In this document: piece after piece, positions 1-9,693 of the stretch
Position numbering within the stretch: the first letter of the stretch is position 1
Layout of the letters: every line of letters begins with the position of its first letter
Position numbers and translations under genes: made by a program
NCBI GenBank assembly: GCA_018296165.2
Contig: JACKQL020000005.1
Location: 434,001-498,000, forward strand
Length of the DNA stretch: 64,000 nucleotides
Reading direction: 5' to 3'
DNA from: Termitomyces sp. T153
Taxonomy: Eukaryota > Basidiomycota > Agaricomycetes > Agaricales > Lyophyllaceae
Notes under the pieces: generated by a model
Database searches by the model: none
Told to the model about the DNA's origin: nothing
What the model saw: the letters and a program-made list of their open reading frames with translations, nothing else

Positions 1-232
1 CCTTCTGCTCCTTTGCCTTCTCAGCCTCGACTACTGAGGGTACAATCAACAAACCCTCTAAAAACTTACCTTTCACATTCCCCGCCTTCTTCCCATGCGG
101 GTCAGCTGGAACACCTGGAGGCAAAGGTCTAAAATACGGCTGCACAGTCCATCACAGCAGAACGTCCAACCCCGTCTTTTCATCTTCCACCACAAGATTC
201 TCGGTACTGTCCCATTCTGCGTCGTGATCCAT
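1..232 (-). pseudogene. DUS1-like 3' fragment (copy 0), cut by a retroelement
   Basis: The minus strand encodes the C-terminal part of a tRNA-dihydrouridine(16/17) synthase-like protein. Seen: a degenerate LPWWIAQPYFRPLP-type block followed by PADPHGKKAG, then a GTAAGT donor and a Glu/Lys-rich tail (VVEAEKAKEQK). The same segment recurs near 15.8, 21.7, 27.5 and 35.8 kb, where it is continuous with further DUS1-like sequence. Here a retroelement (233-10555) separates it from its upstream part at 10556-10770. An in-frame stop precedes the QPYFRPLP block. The catalytic domain is absent, so it is not functional. The family assignment rests on the fuller copies at 36 and 59.5 kb. Confidence 0.6.
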
Positions 233-1084
233 TGATACGCCGGCCTCAAAACTGAGGTCCGACAAAAAGTACTTAGAACGAACTAAAAAGAATGTTTTCA
301 TATCAGACGGCTGAAAACTGTAAGCCGAACGTCGAAAACTGTAGACGCGAAAACATACGTTCAAAAACCAATAAGCACTACCACCCTCGTAGCATGAAAA
401 AGATGACGAGCCCAACGCAGACACGTCAGACTGACAAAGCGCCAAGTCTGTGGCAGTGCTCGGGCCGAGATGCTCGGATCATAATCCGAAATCAGCCATC
501 AAGGCCGACGAACCTCTGCAATAAGCTGCGAAACAATCCCAACGATTAAAACGCCTACCGCGACACGTGTATTTTAAAAGTCTAAGCTACGCTATCGAGT
601 CCCGAGAAACGACCATAAAACGGTTAAGGAAAACAAAGGAGTAGGGGAGGAAAAAGAGAAATAAAACTGTGGAAATCACGGGCAGACGGAATGACGCAGG
701 AAGGATGACACGCAGGCCGATTATCGCAGCACAATACCACGCGGAACGCATTGGTCCGTGCACGACCAACGGGGTATAAAAAGGACAGGATGATAGAGAG
801 AAAGGCAAGCAGACTACGTACCACGGCTCGGAATTCCCCAGGGAGCGGAATTCTTAGGCTTAAGAGTTATTAGTGGCTTCGGGACCAGTAAATATACTAT
901 TGAGCCCATTCCTTAGTGCGAGACCGTCTCAACCTTGGAATAAAATCATTAAAAATATTAAAATACTTTTCTATTGAAAGTCTACTTGAGTTGGCGTGTA
1001 ACTAAAAGCCTCCAAACAAACTGTGAATAGAAAGTTTGATAAGTTGATCACATCATTGATGGCATCAAACTTACTTTCGCATCA
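233..1084 (+). repeat. 5' LTR of the 10.3-kb gypsy element
   Basis: It begins TGATACGCC and ends CTTTCGCATCA, and matches 9704-10555 at a constant offset of 9471. It holds a TATA box at 775-782 and an AATAAAA-like signal near 938. Unlike the gag-pol interior, the LTR is rich in CG dinucleotides. Confidence 0.95.
775..782 (+). promoter_or_regulatory. LTR TATA box (element promoter)
   Basis: TATAAAAA follows CAACGGGG in the 5' LTR. The equivalent site in the 3' LTR is at 10246-10253. Its position in the 3' part of the LTR fits a U3/R boundary a few tens of bases downstream. No start site can be read directly. Confidence 0.6.
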
Positions 1085-1086
1085 TC

Positions 1087-1104
1087 TGGAGCCCACTGCG
1101 AGGG
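1087..1104 (+). other. Primer-binding site
   Basis: TGGAGCCCACTGCGAGGG starts two bases after the 5' LTR. Its complement ends in ...GGGCTCCA, as a mature tRNA 3' end would (CCA tail). I cannot name the tRNA from this alone. The rest of 1105-1401 is leader; the gag frame is open from 1222 without an ATG. Confidence 0.65.
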
Positions 1105-1401
1105 GCTTTTGTTGCACAAAACTCACTTTTGGATTTCCTTGAGGAAGTCCAACCCTTGTGAAACATTAGTTTTGCACCACCTGGGTCTTGGCCCAAAACA
1201 CCTGAAGTTATTGCAACCAAGGTGAAAAACTCTGTTACATTAAGGAAAAGAGAAACTAGGACCAATAGCAGTGGTTCAAAGTCCTTTTTGCCTGACCCTG
1301 AAACCTTACTCAGAAAGAGAAAACTTCAGACTGGGAAAGTAATTTCAAGCTCACTCAAAAAACTGTGCCCTACTACTCAACCAGTTTCTACTGCCTCAAT
1401 A

Positions 1402-2694
1402 ATGGAGCAAACTATCAGATACAAACTACCACTGCCTGACAGCAGGGATGCACCTAAGTTTAAGCACACTGAGCCCTCTGAGGTTCGTCGCTTTTTGCAA
1501 AGGATGATCTCTCTGTTTGAGCATGCTGGGATCCATGGAGATAAAGAAAGGAAAAAGAGAATCTTGGAGTATGTGGATGCTCAGACTGAACAGGAATGGC
1601 TGGGCTTTGATTCCTTTGGAGATGACTATACTTGGTCTGCTTTTGAGAAAGAAATCAAGGAGTCTTATCCAGAAGCAGTGGATGACACAGGTAGTGTTGC
1701 AAACCTGGACAGAATCTGCAGAGAACATGCCAGACTTAGTAGGAATGACACTACAGAAATCCATTCTCTCATAAGAAAATTTAGAGCTGAGGCTAAGAAG
1801 TTGGCTAATGTCACTGGGAATGGGTCTCTGGTAGACAAATTCCTGGGGTGCTTTACACCAGCTTTTGGAGATGTGATTGAGGAGAGGTTGATCAGTAGAT
1901 ATGGCCACTACAAAGACCCTGCTAGGAATAGGCACAAGGACAACAAATATGACCTCTCAGAAGTGCTGACAGTAGTGGGGACCTTGATAGATGGTGCTAC
2001 TGTAAGGAGCCCTAGAGAGGAAAGAGTAGAGAAAATGGAAACTAGTAGGGGAAACATTAAGGAGGAGGAAGTGGAGGAGAAAATGGCTCATCTCCAAGAT
2101 ACTGTGGTTACCATTGGGAAACAAATAGGGAGCATCCAGAGTACCATGCAAGCTTTGCAAGCTGGTCAGTTGGACATGCGCAATACCTTCTTAAATACCA
2201 AAGGGAACCAGGGTATAAGGACAGAAGGGCCACCTACCTTTCCAACTTCTGGAAGAAGTGGAGTTACTTGCTTCTATTGTTGGCAAACTGGGCATAGAAT
2301 CTCAGAGTGTGAAGTCATCAAGGGAGATGTACAAAAAGGATGGATCATCCTACTGGAAGGGAGAGCCAGGCTACCTAATGGTGCTCCTTTACCTAGGGAT
2401 CCTGCTGGTATATCTCCTCATGCTAGATTAGCACAAGTACATGATAAGCAGGTGAACATGTACTTTGGATGGCCAGAAGATGACCCTCCAGAGACAGTCA
2501 CTTACTCTACCTATGTGAACTCTGCTAGAGAGACAAAGGATGACATGCTAGAGCGCCTTCAATATAAGGAGTCAGATCGCTTGGGAGACTTGGAGAAAGG
2601 TTTCAATAAAATGGCTGAGATGCTCAGTGTGTTGATCAACACCAGAAACACAGCCAGTCCTGAGGGACAGAAATCGGCCTCTAAGGATTTTTAA
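1402..2694 (+). CDS. gag: Gag (nucleocapsid) of the 10.3-kb gypsy element
   Basis: This is the structural protein that packages the element RNA in virus-like particles. The first ATG in the frame is 1402 (MEQTIRYKLPLPD), giving 430 residues; the frame is open back to a GTG at 1222, so a longer form cannot be excluded. The N-terminal half matches the usual agaricomycete gag start (DAPKF... then a capsid-like helical region). A CCHC zinc knuckle, CFYCWQTGHRISEC, lies near residue 292 of this form. The frame stops at a TAA (2692-2694), where the next frame (-1) opens within ten bases. No internal stops are present. CG dinucleotides are almost absent although the frame is intact. Confidence 0.85.
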   Translation: MEQTIRYKLPLPDSRDAPKFKHTEPSEVRRFLQRMISLFEHAGIHGDKERKKRILEYVDAQTEQEWLGFDSFGDDYTWSAFEKEIKESYPEAVDDTGSVANLDRICREHARLSRNDTTEIHSLIRKFRAEAKKLANVTGNGSLVDKFLGCFTPAFGDVIEERLISRYGHYKDPARNRHKDNKYDLSEVLTVVGTLIDGATVRSPREERVEKMETSRGNIKEEEVEEKMAHLQDTVVTIGKQIGSIQSTMQALQAGQLDMRNTFLNTKGNQGIRTEGPPTFPTSGRSGVTCFYCWQTGHRISECEVIKGDVQKGWIILLEGRARLPNGAPLPRDPAGISPHARLAQVHDKQVNMYFGWPEDDPPETVTYSTYVNSARETKDDMLERLQYKESDRLGDLEKGFNKMAEMLSVLINTRNTASPEGQKSASKDF

Positions 2695-3731
2695 ATAACT
2701 CAATGAAGGCAATCAGGAAAGAGGCATCTCAACCAGGAGTATCCTCATTGCCAGAGAGAACCCCTGAAAAACCCTGGAAAGAAAAGCTAACTCTGGTGAT
2801 TCCACCTAGAGTTGCACCAAAACTGGACCTACCTTTTGAGAAGGTTCCAGCCCTCAATGAGGGACCAGACTTGCCAGTGCAGGACACTGTTAAAAGTTCC
2901 TTAACAGGAACAAAGAGGAAGGAGTGGGATAGGACCATTGATAAGCTCTGGGAGGCTACTATACCTTTCAGTACTGGAGAATTGTTAGATGTGGCTCCTG
3001 GATTAAGGGAGGCAATGATACAAAAATTGACTCTCAAATCAGGGACTCAGTCTAGGGATCCTAATATCCCAAGAGTAGCAGTTCAACAGCAGACTGTAAG
3101 GGAGAAGAAACCACCTGACAAAGTAGATGTCAATGACCTACCAATGGCAACCTATTTCATTGCAGATGGAACACAGGATGATTTGCCTACTGGTGCAGTA
3201 GTGCATTAGGATTGTGTAGCCACTTACTTGGAAAATATCCCTCCAGGAGAAAAGCCAGTAGTGGTGTATGTGGCAAGAGATTTGCAAGTGTTGAGATCCT
3301 TGAACCCCATTGTCAATCAGAGGGGACAAGTAGAGACAATTCTAGATAGTGGTTCTCAGATAGTCTGTATGGCACTAGATGAGGCACTTTGTTTAGGATT
3401 GACTTGGGATCCAGACATATGCTTAAGGATGGAGAGTGCCAACAGTCAAGTGAATACATCAGTTGGTTTAGCCAAAAATGTGCCATTTACTTTTGCTGAA
3501 GGCTTCACCATTTATCTACAAGTGCATATCTTTGTCAAGCCAGCTTATACTGTCTTGTTGGGTTGTCCATTTGACACACTGACAGAGAGCAACATACAAA
3601 ATCTTCAAGATGGTAGTGCCATCATAACTATCAGAGATCCTAATACTGGTCGCCGGACAGCCCTGCCCACTCTTCAAAGAGGGAAGGTGCCAAAGGCAGG
3701 TGTTGGAGGAGATAGTGATCCAAAATTTTAA
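2691..3731 (+). CDS. Aspartic protease frame, -1 relative to gag, with one internal TAG
   Basis: This frame carries the retropepsin that would cleave the polyprotein. The active-site motif is LDSGSQIV near 3340-3364 and a flap-like ILLG-type segment follows (TVLLGCPFD). The frame is -1 to gag and opens at 2685, just before the gag stop, so expression by frameshift or reinitiation (ATG at 2703) is needed. A TAG at 3207-3209 splits it into 168- and 167-residue pieces, and the sequence on both sides continues in the same frame. The TAG lies upstream of the catalytic motif. It could be a mutation or a leaky stop; the sequence cannot decide. The frame ends at TAA 3729-3731. Confidence 0.75.
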
Positions 3732-6121
3732 ATCTCAATGATCTGGTCAGTGACCAGGGAGAGGTGGCAGTAATGTTAGGGGAGAATGAGAATGGTGAAG
3801 TAATGGTGACTGGATATACTATAAATCATAGTGGATTCAAGACCCTGGAGTTGAGAGATGTGTATCTGCAGGCCTTTGCTGCAGAGGGAGATATAAGAGG
3901 CAGAAATGAGAAGACATTAGCAGCCTATCTAAATAGGCAGCTGTGTCAGATACCAGAGGAGTTAGAGGAGGTCTTAGTACAGCAGGAAAGCCTAGAGCTA
4001 GAAGCAGGTGTGGGGGAAACTGCACAAGTATTCTCTAAGAAATACAAACCTGTTGCTAGAAAGGTGAAACCTGTACTAGGAACCTCTCCTGAGGAGTTTA
4101 GAATTGAAAGGTGTATCACTGGAGATTCACTAGCAGACATGCCACAGTTGGACCCAAACCCACCTAAGTTCAAACCCACAAGGAGGTATACTGCTGAGTG
4201 CAAGGAAATCATTGACCAAGTACATGGTGATGGTTTCTTATGGCCAGAGGAGATGAAGGCAGTACATCATCTAATGATGCTACAGAATGAGGCTTTTGCA
4301 TGGGATGATTCTCAAAGAGGTAGGCTCAAGGAGGAATTCTTCCCTCCTGTAGTAATGCCAGTAATTCCTCACACCCCCTGGGTATTGAAGAACATTCCCA
4401 TTGCTCCTGGACTCAGAGATAAAATCTGCCAGATGATAAAGCAGAAAATTGAGGCAGGAGTATATGAGCCATCCAACTCTTCATACAGATCCCAGTGGTT
4501 CACAGTATTGAAGAAGGATGGTGAGAGTTTGAGGATAGTTCACAGCTTGGAACCTTTAAACAAAGTGACCATAGCACATTCTGGGTTGCCACCAGCAACT
4601 GAAGAGTTGGCTAGTCATTTTGCTGGCAGAGCTTGTGGAGGAATCTTTGACTTGTATGTGGGATATGATGAGAGAGTGTTGGATGTGAAGTCTAGGGACT
4701 ATACCACCTTCCAGACACCCTTTGGTGCTCTAAGGTTGGTAACTCTGCCAATGGGCTGGACAAATTCAGTACCAATCTTTCATGATAACATTACCTTTAT
4801 CTTGAAAGATGAGACACCTCATGTAACTTGGCCATATATTGATGATGTGCCAATCAGAGGTCCACCTCATAGGTATGAGTTGCCAGATGGAGGCTATGAA
4901 GTTATCCCAGAAAACCCAGGCATTAGGAGATTTGTATGGGAACATCTGCAGAATGTAAACAGAGTGTTACAAAGAATCAAATATGCTGGAGGAACTTTCG
5001 CTGAGAAAAAGTCAGTAGTCTGTGCAGATGAGATTGTAGTGGTTGGACACAGGTGTTCCTATGAGGGACAGAAACCTGAGACCAAGCGGTTGGCCATTGT
5101 TATGGGGTGGGGTGATTGCCAGGACAAGTCAGATGTCAGAGCTTTCCTAGGTACTTGTGGCACCTTTAGGATGTTCATTAAAGACTATGCTAAAGTGGCT
5201 GCACCCATCAACAAATTGACTCAAAACCACACACCATTTGTTTGGGGTGAAGAACAGCAGTCAGCAATGGCTCAGTTGAAGAAGTTGCTAGTGGAAAGTG
5301 CACCTCTAAAACCACTTGACTATGAGTCAGGAGGGGCGGTGGTCTTGTCAGTTGACACTTCTTGGATGGCAGTGGGCTTTGGAATCTTCCAGGAAGCTCC
5401 AGACAATCCTAAGCAACGCACTTGTGCTAAGCTAGGATCCATCACCTTGAATGAGAGAGAGGCAAGATTCTCACAACCTAAAAGAGAACTCTATGGTTTG
5501 ATGAGAGCCTTGCAAGCTAATAAGTATTGGCTAGTTGGTTGTAGGAAGCTTGTAGTAGAGACAGATGCCAAGTATTTGAAGGGGATGCTAAGCAATCCTG
5601 GAGTAGGACCTAATGCCACCATCATGAGATGGATTGAGGATGTACTACTCTATCATTTTACTTTGAGGCATGTGCCAGGAAAGACCTTTAGTGTTGATGG
5701 CCTGTCTAGGAGGCTCAAGCAGCCAGGAGATGAGGAGTACCCACCTGTTAATCCAGAGTTGGTGGACAACCCAAAGACTATGCACTTTGAATATCCAGCA
5801 AAAACCAACAATGAACTAGGATGGGAGGATTGGCAACCCTTAGCACTTGAAGAGTTTGCAGATCAAATTGACACTAGAGGTGGCTATCTACATGCAGTGG
5901 CCACTGAAGTAGCAGACTTTGAACAAGAACTTGATAGAGCAAGGTCTCAAGAGATGGAACTTAGGAGGGCAGTTCTAAGTCAGCAGCAGACATCTAGAGT
6001 AGATCCTGTTGCAGTACTATCTCTTTCTCAGCCTCTGTTACTCACAGAAGGTACTGAGGAAGAAAAGGAAGCAGACTTACAAGCCTACTTAGAACATAGG
6101 AAGGGTGGTGAGAGTGAATAG
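3728..6121 (+). CDS. pol: Reverse transcriptase - RNase H
   Basis: This frame copies element RNA to DNA. It is again -1 relative to the protease frame and opens at 3719, with no ATG near its start; the first candidates are GTG 3764 and ATG 3773. RT landmarks are YRSQWFTVLKKDG, a LPMGWTNS palm block and the catalytic YIDDVPIRG near 4840. RNase H landmarks are VVLSVDTSW, a conserved REL block (RELYGLMRALQ) and VETDAKYLKGML. A connection region and a C-terminal Glu-rich segment follow. The frame is open for nearly 800 codons and ends at a TAG (6119-6121); the integrase continues in the same frame directly after it. Intact catalytic residues suggest a recently active enzyme. Confidence 0.88.
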   Translation, partial: LNLNDLVSDQGEVAVMLGENENGEVMVTGYTINHSGFKTLELRDVYLQAFAAEGDIRGRNEKTLAAYLNRQLCQIPEELEEVLVQQESLELEAGVGETAQVFSKKYKPVARKVKPVLGTSPEEFRIERCITGDSLADMPQLDPNPPKFKPTRRYTAECKEIIDQVHGDGFLWPEEMKAVHHLMMLQNEAFAWDDSQRGRLKEEFFPPVVMPVIPHTPWVLKNIPIAPGLRDKICQMIKQKIEAGVYEPSNSSYRSQWFTVLKKDGESLRIVHSLEPLNKVTIAHSGLPPATEELASHFAGRACGGIFDLYVGYDERVLDVKSRDYTTFQTPFGALRLVTLPMGWTNSVPIFHDNITFILKDETPHVTWPYIDDVPIRGPPHRYELPDGGYEVIPENPGIRRFVWEHLQNVNRVLQRIKYAGGTFAEKKSVVCADEIVVVGHRCSYEGQKPETKRLAIVMGWGDCQDKSDVRAFLGTCGTFRMFIKDYAKVAAPINKLTQNHTPFVWGEEQQSAMAQLKKLLVESAPLKPLDYESGGAVVLSVDTSWMAVGFGIFQEAPDNPKQRTCAKLGSITLNEREARFSQPKRELYGLMRALQANKYWLVGCRKLVVETDAKYLKGMLSNPGVGPNATIMRWIEDVLLYHFTLRHVPGKTFSVDGLSRRLKQPGDEEYPPVNPELVDNPKTMHFEYPAKTNNELGWEDWQPLALEEFADQIDTRGGYLHAVATEVADFEQELDRARSQEMELRRAVLSQQQTSRVDPVAVLSLSQPLLLTEGTEEEKEADLQAYLEHRKGGESE

Positions 6122-7270
6122 TGGGATGACTTGCTACCAATTGTACAAAGTTGGCTACAAGACCCAAGCAAAGAACCTGAAGGTTTGAAGGGTTGGGACC
6201 CAGACAAGTTCGAGAGGTTTGCAAGACAGTTCTTCTTTGATCAAAAGGGGAGACTGTACAAGTGCAATCATGAGGCTAGGCATAAGCTAGTAGTCAATAT
6301 TGATAAGCGAATGTTCATGCTTAAATCAGCCCATGATGCCTTAGGGCATAGAGGGACTTATGCAACCAAAATGTTAATACAAGAACGATTTTGGTGGCCA
6401 GGGATTGATGGAGATGTACAGTGGTATGTTGGGACTTGTCACAACTGTCAGATACGTCAGAAGACAGTTGTAAACAGAGCTCCCACAGTAACCTATACAC
6501 CCTCTATCTTCCAAACAATTCACATTGATACCATGCACATGACTCCAGCTTCAAATGGCTGCAAGTATATTGTTCATGGTAGGTGTGCGTTGTCTTCATG
6601 GATGGAAGGGAGGCCTCTGCGCAAAGAAAACCATAAAACAATTGGTCAATGGTTGTTTGAGGATGTGATTTGTCGCTGGGGTTGCATTACAGAGATCATC
6701 ACTGATAATGCTGGACAATTCAAAAAGGTCACAGCTTGGATAGAGAGTAAATATGGAATCAGAGGCATTGCCATCTCTCCATACAACTCTCAAGCTAATG
6801 GCAAAATTGAAAGACCACATTGGGATGTCAGGCAGGCTTTATTCAAAGCTTGTGAAGATCGCACTAAATGGTTTTGGTTCTTCTTCCATGTAATGTGGAG
6901 TGATCGCATTACTATTTGGCAGAGATTTGGGTGTTCACCATACTTCATGGTCACTGGAGCTCATCCGACTCTACCTTTGGACTTAGTAGAAGCTACCTGG
7001 TTAATAGAATTACCAGAAGGGCCATTATCTACAGAGGAGTTGATCGGGTATCGGGCTAGGGCTTTAGCCAAGCACCACCAGCATGTAGAAGAGATGAGGG
7101 AGAGAGTTGGGAAGAACAAACTCCAATGGGCCTTGAAGTTTGCAGAAGAGCATAAACACTCTATCAAAGACTTCAATTTCAAGCCTTTGGACTTAGTCTT
7201 GGTCAAGAATATGATTACAGAAAGTTCACACAGTCCGAAAATTGACAAAAGTTCAAATATTTTAACTTAA
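6122..7270 (+). CDS. Integrase, C-terminus replaced
   Basis: This frame inserts the element cDNA into the genome. It continues the RT frame after a single TAG. The zinc-binding HHCC domain is visible (HDALGHRGTY ... CHNCQIRQ) and the catalytic D,D35E core is present: D in IHIDTMH, D in ITDNAGQF and E in NGKIERPHW. The C-terminal DNA-binding part begins normally (LDLVLVKNM near 7190-7215) and then runs into unrelated sequence and stops at 7268-7270. The family normally continues for some tens of residues, so the tail appears cut off at about 7240, where the antisense cargo region begins. Catalysis may survive; whether integration is normal is not clear. Confidence 0.85.
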   Translation, partial: WDDLLPIVQSWLQDPSKEPEGLKGWDPDKFERFARQFFFDQKGRLYKCNHEARHKLVVNIDKRMFMLKSAHDALGHRGTYATKMLIQERFWWPGIDGDVQWYVGTCHNCQIRQKTVVNRAPTVTYTPSIFQTIHIDTMHMTPASNGCKYIVHGRCALSSWMEGRPLRKENHKTIGQWLFEDVICRWGCITEIITDNAGQFKKVTAWIESKYGIRGIAISPYNSQANGKIERPHWDVRQALFKACEDRTKWFWFFFHVMWSDRITIWQRFGCSPYFMVTGAHPTLPLDLVEATWLIELPEGPLSTEELIGYRARALAKHHQHVEEMRERVGKNKLQWALKFAEEHKHSIKDFNFKPLDLVLVKNMITESSHSPKIDKSSNILT

Positions 7271-7411
7271 TCACACATTTTCGGGGTTAATGGCATTATA
7301 TTTGGGGTTGCGGAATAAGGGATATAAAAGGAGATTTTTGTATGAGTGGGGAGTGGTGTTTACACTATAATTTGTGCTACGATTTATGCTAGGCAAAGAC
7401 AAAAGAGGTGT

Positions 7412-8616
7412 CTACACTGCGGCAGCCAACAAAAATGCCACGGAATCTTTAGATTTGCCTTCGGGGGGGCTGGCGAGCTCAGCATCAGACTCCTCGGGGA
7501 CAGCCTGGGGGGCTAGGCTTAGTAAACTGGAGCCGAAATAGGAAAAGATGATAAAAACAATACCTTGAAAGAAACATTGAGGGCGTTGAGTAGCGAACCA
7601 GCGAGGTCCACGTCGGCGGAGGCCAGAACCTTGTCCAAGCGAGCGAGGCGTGCAGTAATCAGTTTGTACGTCTGTAAAGAGAGGTCTAACGAATGAAGTT
7701 GCTGTTGCGCAGCCAGCTCGACAGCCTCACGTTGCTTCTTGAGATCTTCACGAGGAATAGCCACATCGCCATCGGCGAGAGAGATCGTCTCAAGGACAGC
7801 ATTGACCTGACCTAAGAGCAGAAGGGCGGCCTCGCTACCAGTTTTGTAATTCGCTGAGACAGAGTTGGCAAAGAGTCAGGAAAAGGAAAGAAATTGCTAG
7901 AAAGAAGGGACGTACCAGCCAAAGGAAGGACCTTAACCTTTTTTGGTTTGGGTTTCCCATCGGGCTCGGACTGAGGGGAAGACAGAAAGAGGGTGAGAGT
8001 GTCAAAACGATGAGCAAGGAGGTCAAGACGAGAAGCTGGGGGCACTTACGTTAGCTTTCCTTTTCGAGGAGCTGACAGAAGACGGACCAAGCATCTCAAC
8101 ATTGCAATCCTCGCGCTCGCGGCGTTGTTTCTGGTGGAAGCAAGGAAAATAAGGAAAAAAGGGGGGATTAAGAAAAGAACGACCCACTGCCTGGAGCTCC
8201 CGCTGGTGTTGAGCCTCACGACAGTTATCCTCGAGCTGGATGATCGCATTGGAAAAGGTGAAAAAGTCCTTGACGGCAGAGGAATCGTTGGCAGCTTGAC
8301 GGTCAAGGAGAGGCAGCATGTCGGAAAGCATATCAGTGAGGCCAGCCTGATTGGTGATAAGGGGAAAGTCGGCCTGGTCAGCGAAACGCTGGAAAGAAGG
8401 ATGTGACAGGGAGTCAGGGGGAAGGGCTAAGGAAAGACGTACCCAGCCAAACGATCCCAGGAACCTAGCATGGTCAGCTGGCGTGCCAGGGAAGGCTTTG
8501 GCAGTGTGGCATGTGCCAATAACTGTCAGGTTCCGCTGACCCTGGGGGCTCAGCTGCACTGGGCGAGTCCTTACTAGGCGGGCGTGATCCCCTTGCACTG
8601 GTAACCGAACACTCAA
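7412..8616 (-). CDS. Antisense four-exon gene of unknown function inside the gypsy element
   Basis: The minus strand holds a spliced gene in which all phases agree: exons 8616-8050, 7970-7916, 7853-7564 and 7504-7412 join with donors GTAAGT, GTACGT, GTATTG and acceptors CTCAG, CTCAG, CCCAG to give about 334 codons ending at TAG. I do not recognise the protein. The part encoded after 8524 has a block with FLGSFGWVRLSLALPPDSL, a helical stretch (LTDMLSDMLPLLDRQ), a basic Lys/Arg-rich piece in exon 2 (KPKPKKVKVL), a long coiled-coil-like exon 3 (EDLKKQREAVELAAQQQ) and an acidic tail. There is no ATG at the 5' end, because the frame runs into the end of an antisense LTR at 8524; the true start is either an upstream exon or lost. 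It could be a captured host gene or an accessory gene of a second element. Confidence 0.6.
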
Positions 8617-9610
8617 AGGTGTTCCGGGTCCTGGTGGCTTGTGCAGGTAGTTGGGGGGATGTGATCCAGACAGATCCGGGAAGATCTGGAGGGGTCGGAT
8701 TGTGAGGAAACGAGACGGTCTTGGCGGGGTTCAGGCAGAAGGCCGTACAGGAGATTCGCGGAAGCAAGGGAGTAGGTGGCTGTGTGATCAATGGGAATGG
8801 AGCCGGGGTTTGATGGGAGATCATTTGGAGCTGATGGAGTCCGGGACCGAGCGAAGAGTGAGGTTCGGATCTGGTAAAGGAGTGTCGGGGTTCGTAATCG
8901 TAATCGCGGAGTTCGTGAGGTCGTTAGGGTTAATGAAGACTTGGGCACAACGGTCGGACGGAGTCACCGAGACAGCGTTGGACGAGACGATATGGAGCAA
9001 GAGTAGATTCGAGTGGAGATACGAAACGATAATGAGAACGATAACAAAATGGAGACAAAACAAGACCGGGAGACTGAGATAAGACCGGGAGACTGAGATA
9101 AGAGCGGGAGACTGAGAGTAAGGAGAATGAGACACGAAACACGAAACACAAAACACGAAAAGGAAACAATCAGACCATAGGTAACGTTAAGCAATATCAA
9201 GACTAAAGTATGAGGAGCTACTTGATGATTTATATACTGACTACCGGAGGATTTCGGGGTACGTCAGCTGTGGCGGCGGGGCTTGGCGGGGCTTGACAGA
9301 GTGGGCGGGTGTTGGTTGTGATCGAACATCGTGCTGTGCTGATACGTTGATGGGATCATTGGAGAATGCGGGTTGCCCTGAGGTTGTCGTGATACTCCGG
9401 AATAGGTCGGAGGAACCAGGGTGTTGAGTTGATGATGGGTGGCGAAGATTGGGAACAGCGGGGGTGGTTCTCGGGGTTCGGGAAGCCCAGGATAAGTGTC
9501 AGTGGCTGTGGGGCAGGCACCGAAGTTGGCCAGGGGGCCGTCGGAGTTAGCCGGGGAGGCGTCGGAGTTAGCCAAACTAGGCGCGGGGCATGGGCGGAGG
9601 TTCGGCGGGG
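8524..9610 (-). repeat. Truncated antisense LTR (family LTR2) inside the gypsy element
   Basis: In minus orientation this matches the solo LTRs at 29720-30847 and 52321-53507: the terminal ...CCTGACA edge is at 8524, and the CTAACTC repeats and the TATATAAAT box near 9222-9240 are shared. The LTR start (TGTTATGA in the intact copy) is missing, as homology stops near 9610, and I see no target duplication. It lies directly upstream of the antisense gene, so it may supply its promoter. The copy is CG-rich, so it is less decayed than the copies at 30 and 43 kb. Confidence 0.75.
9063..9117. repeat. Short tandem repeat, three copies of about 19 bp
   Basis: GACCGGGAGACTGAGATAA is repeated twice, with a third, slightly changed copy (GAGCGGGAGACTGAGAGTAA). 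The other LTR2 copies hold one copy only, so this is a local expansion within the pyrimidine-rich (minus strand) part of the LTR. Confidence 0.7.
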
Positions 9611-9693
9611 CGTTGGGGGTTTTTGAAAAAGGGCAGGAACAGACATGGGCTTACCAAGGATGATGAACTGACTGAGGGCAGTCATCTGAAAGT

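Noticed and set aside
152..824. Several open frames (up to 97 codons) in the first LTR, repeated near 9356-10295
   Set aside because: They lie inside the LTRs and are identical only because the LTRs are; some start in flanking DNA and change when the flank changes. No domain is seen.
1426..1935. 169-codon minus-strand frame
   Set aside because: It is the complement of gag; the plus-strand frame has the zinc knuckle and family motifs.
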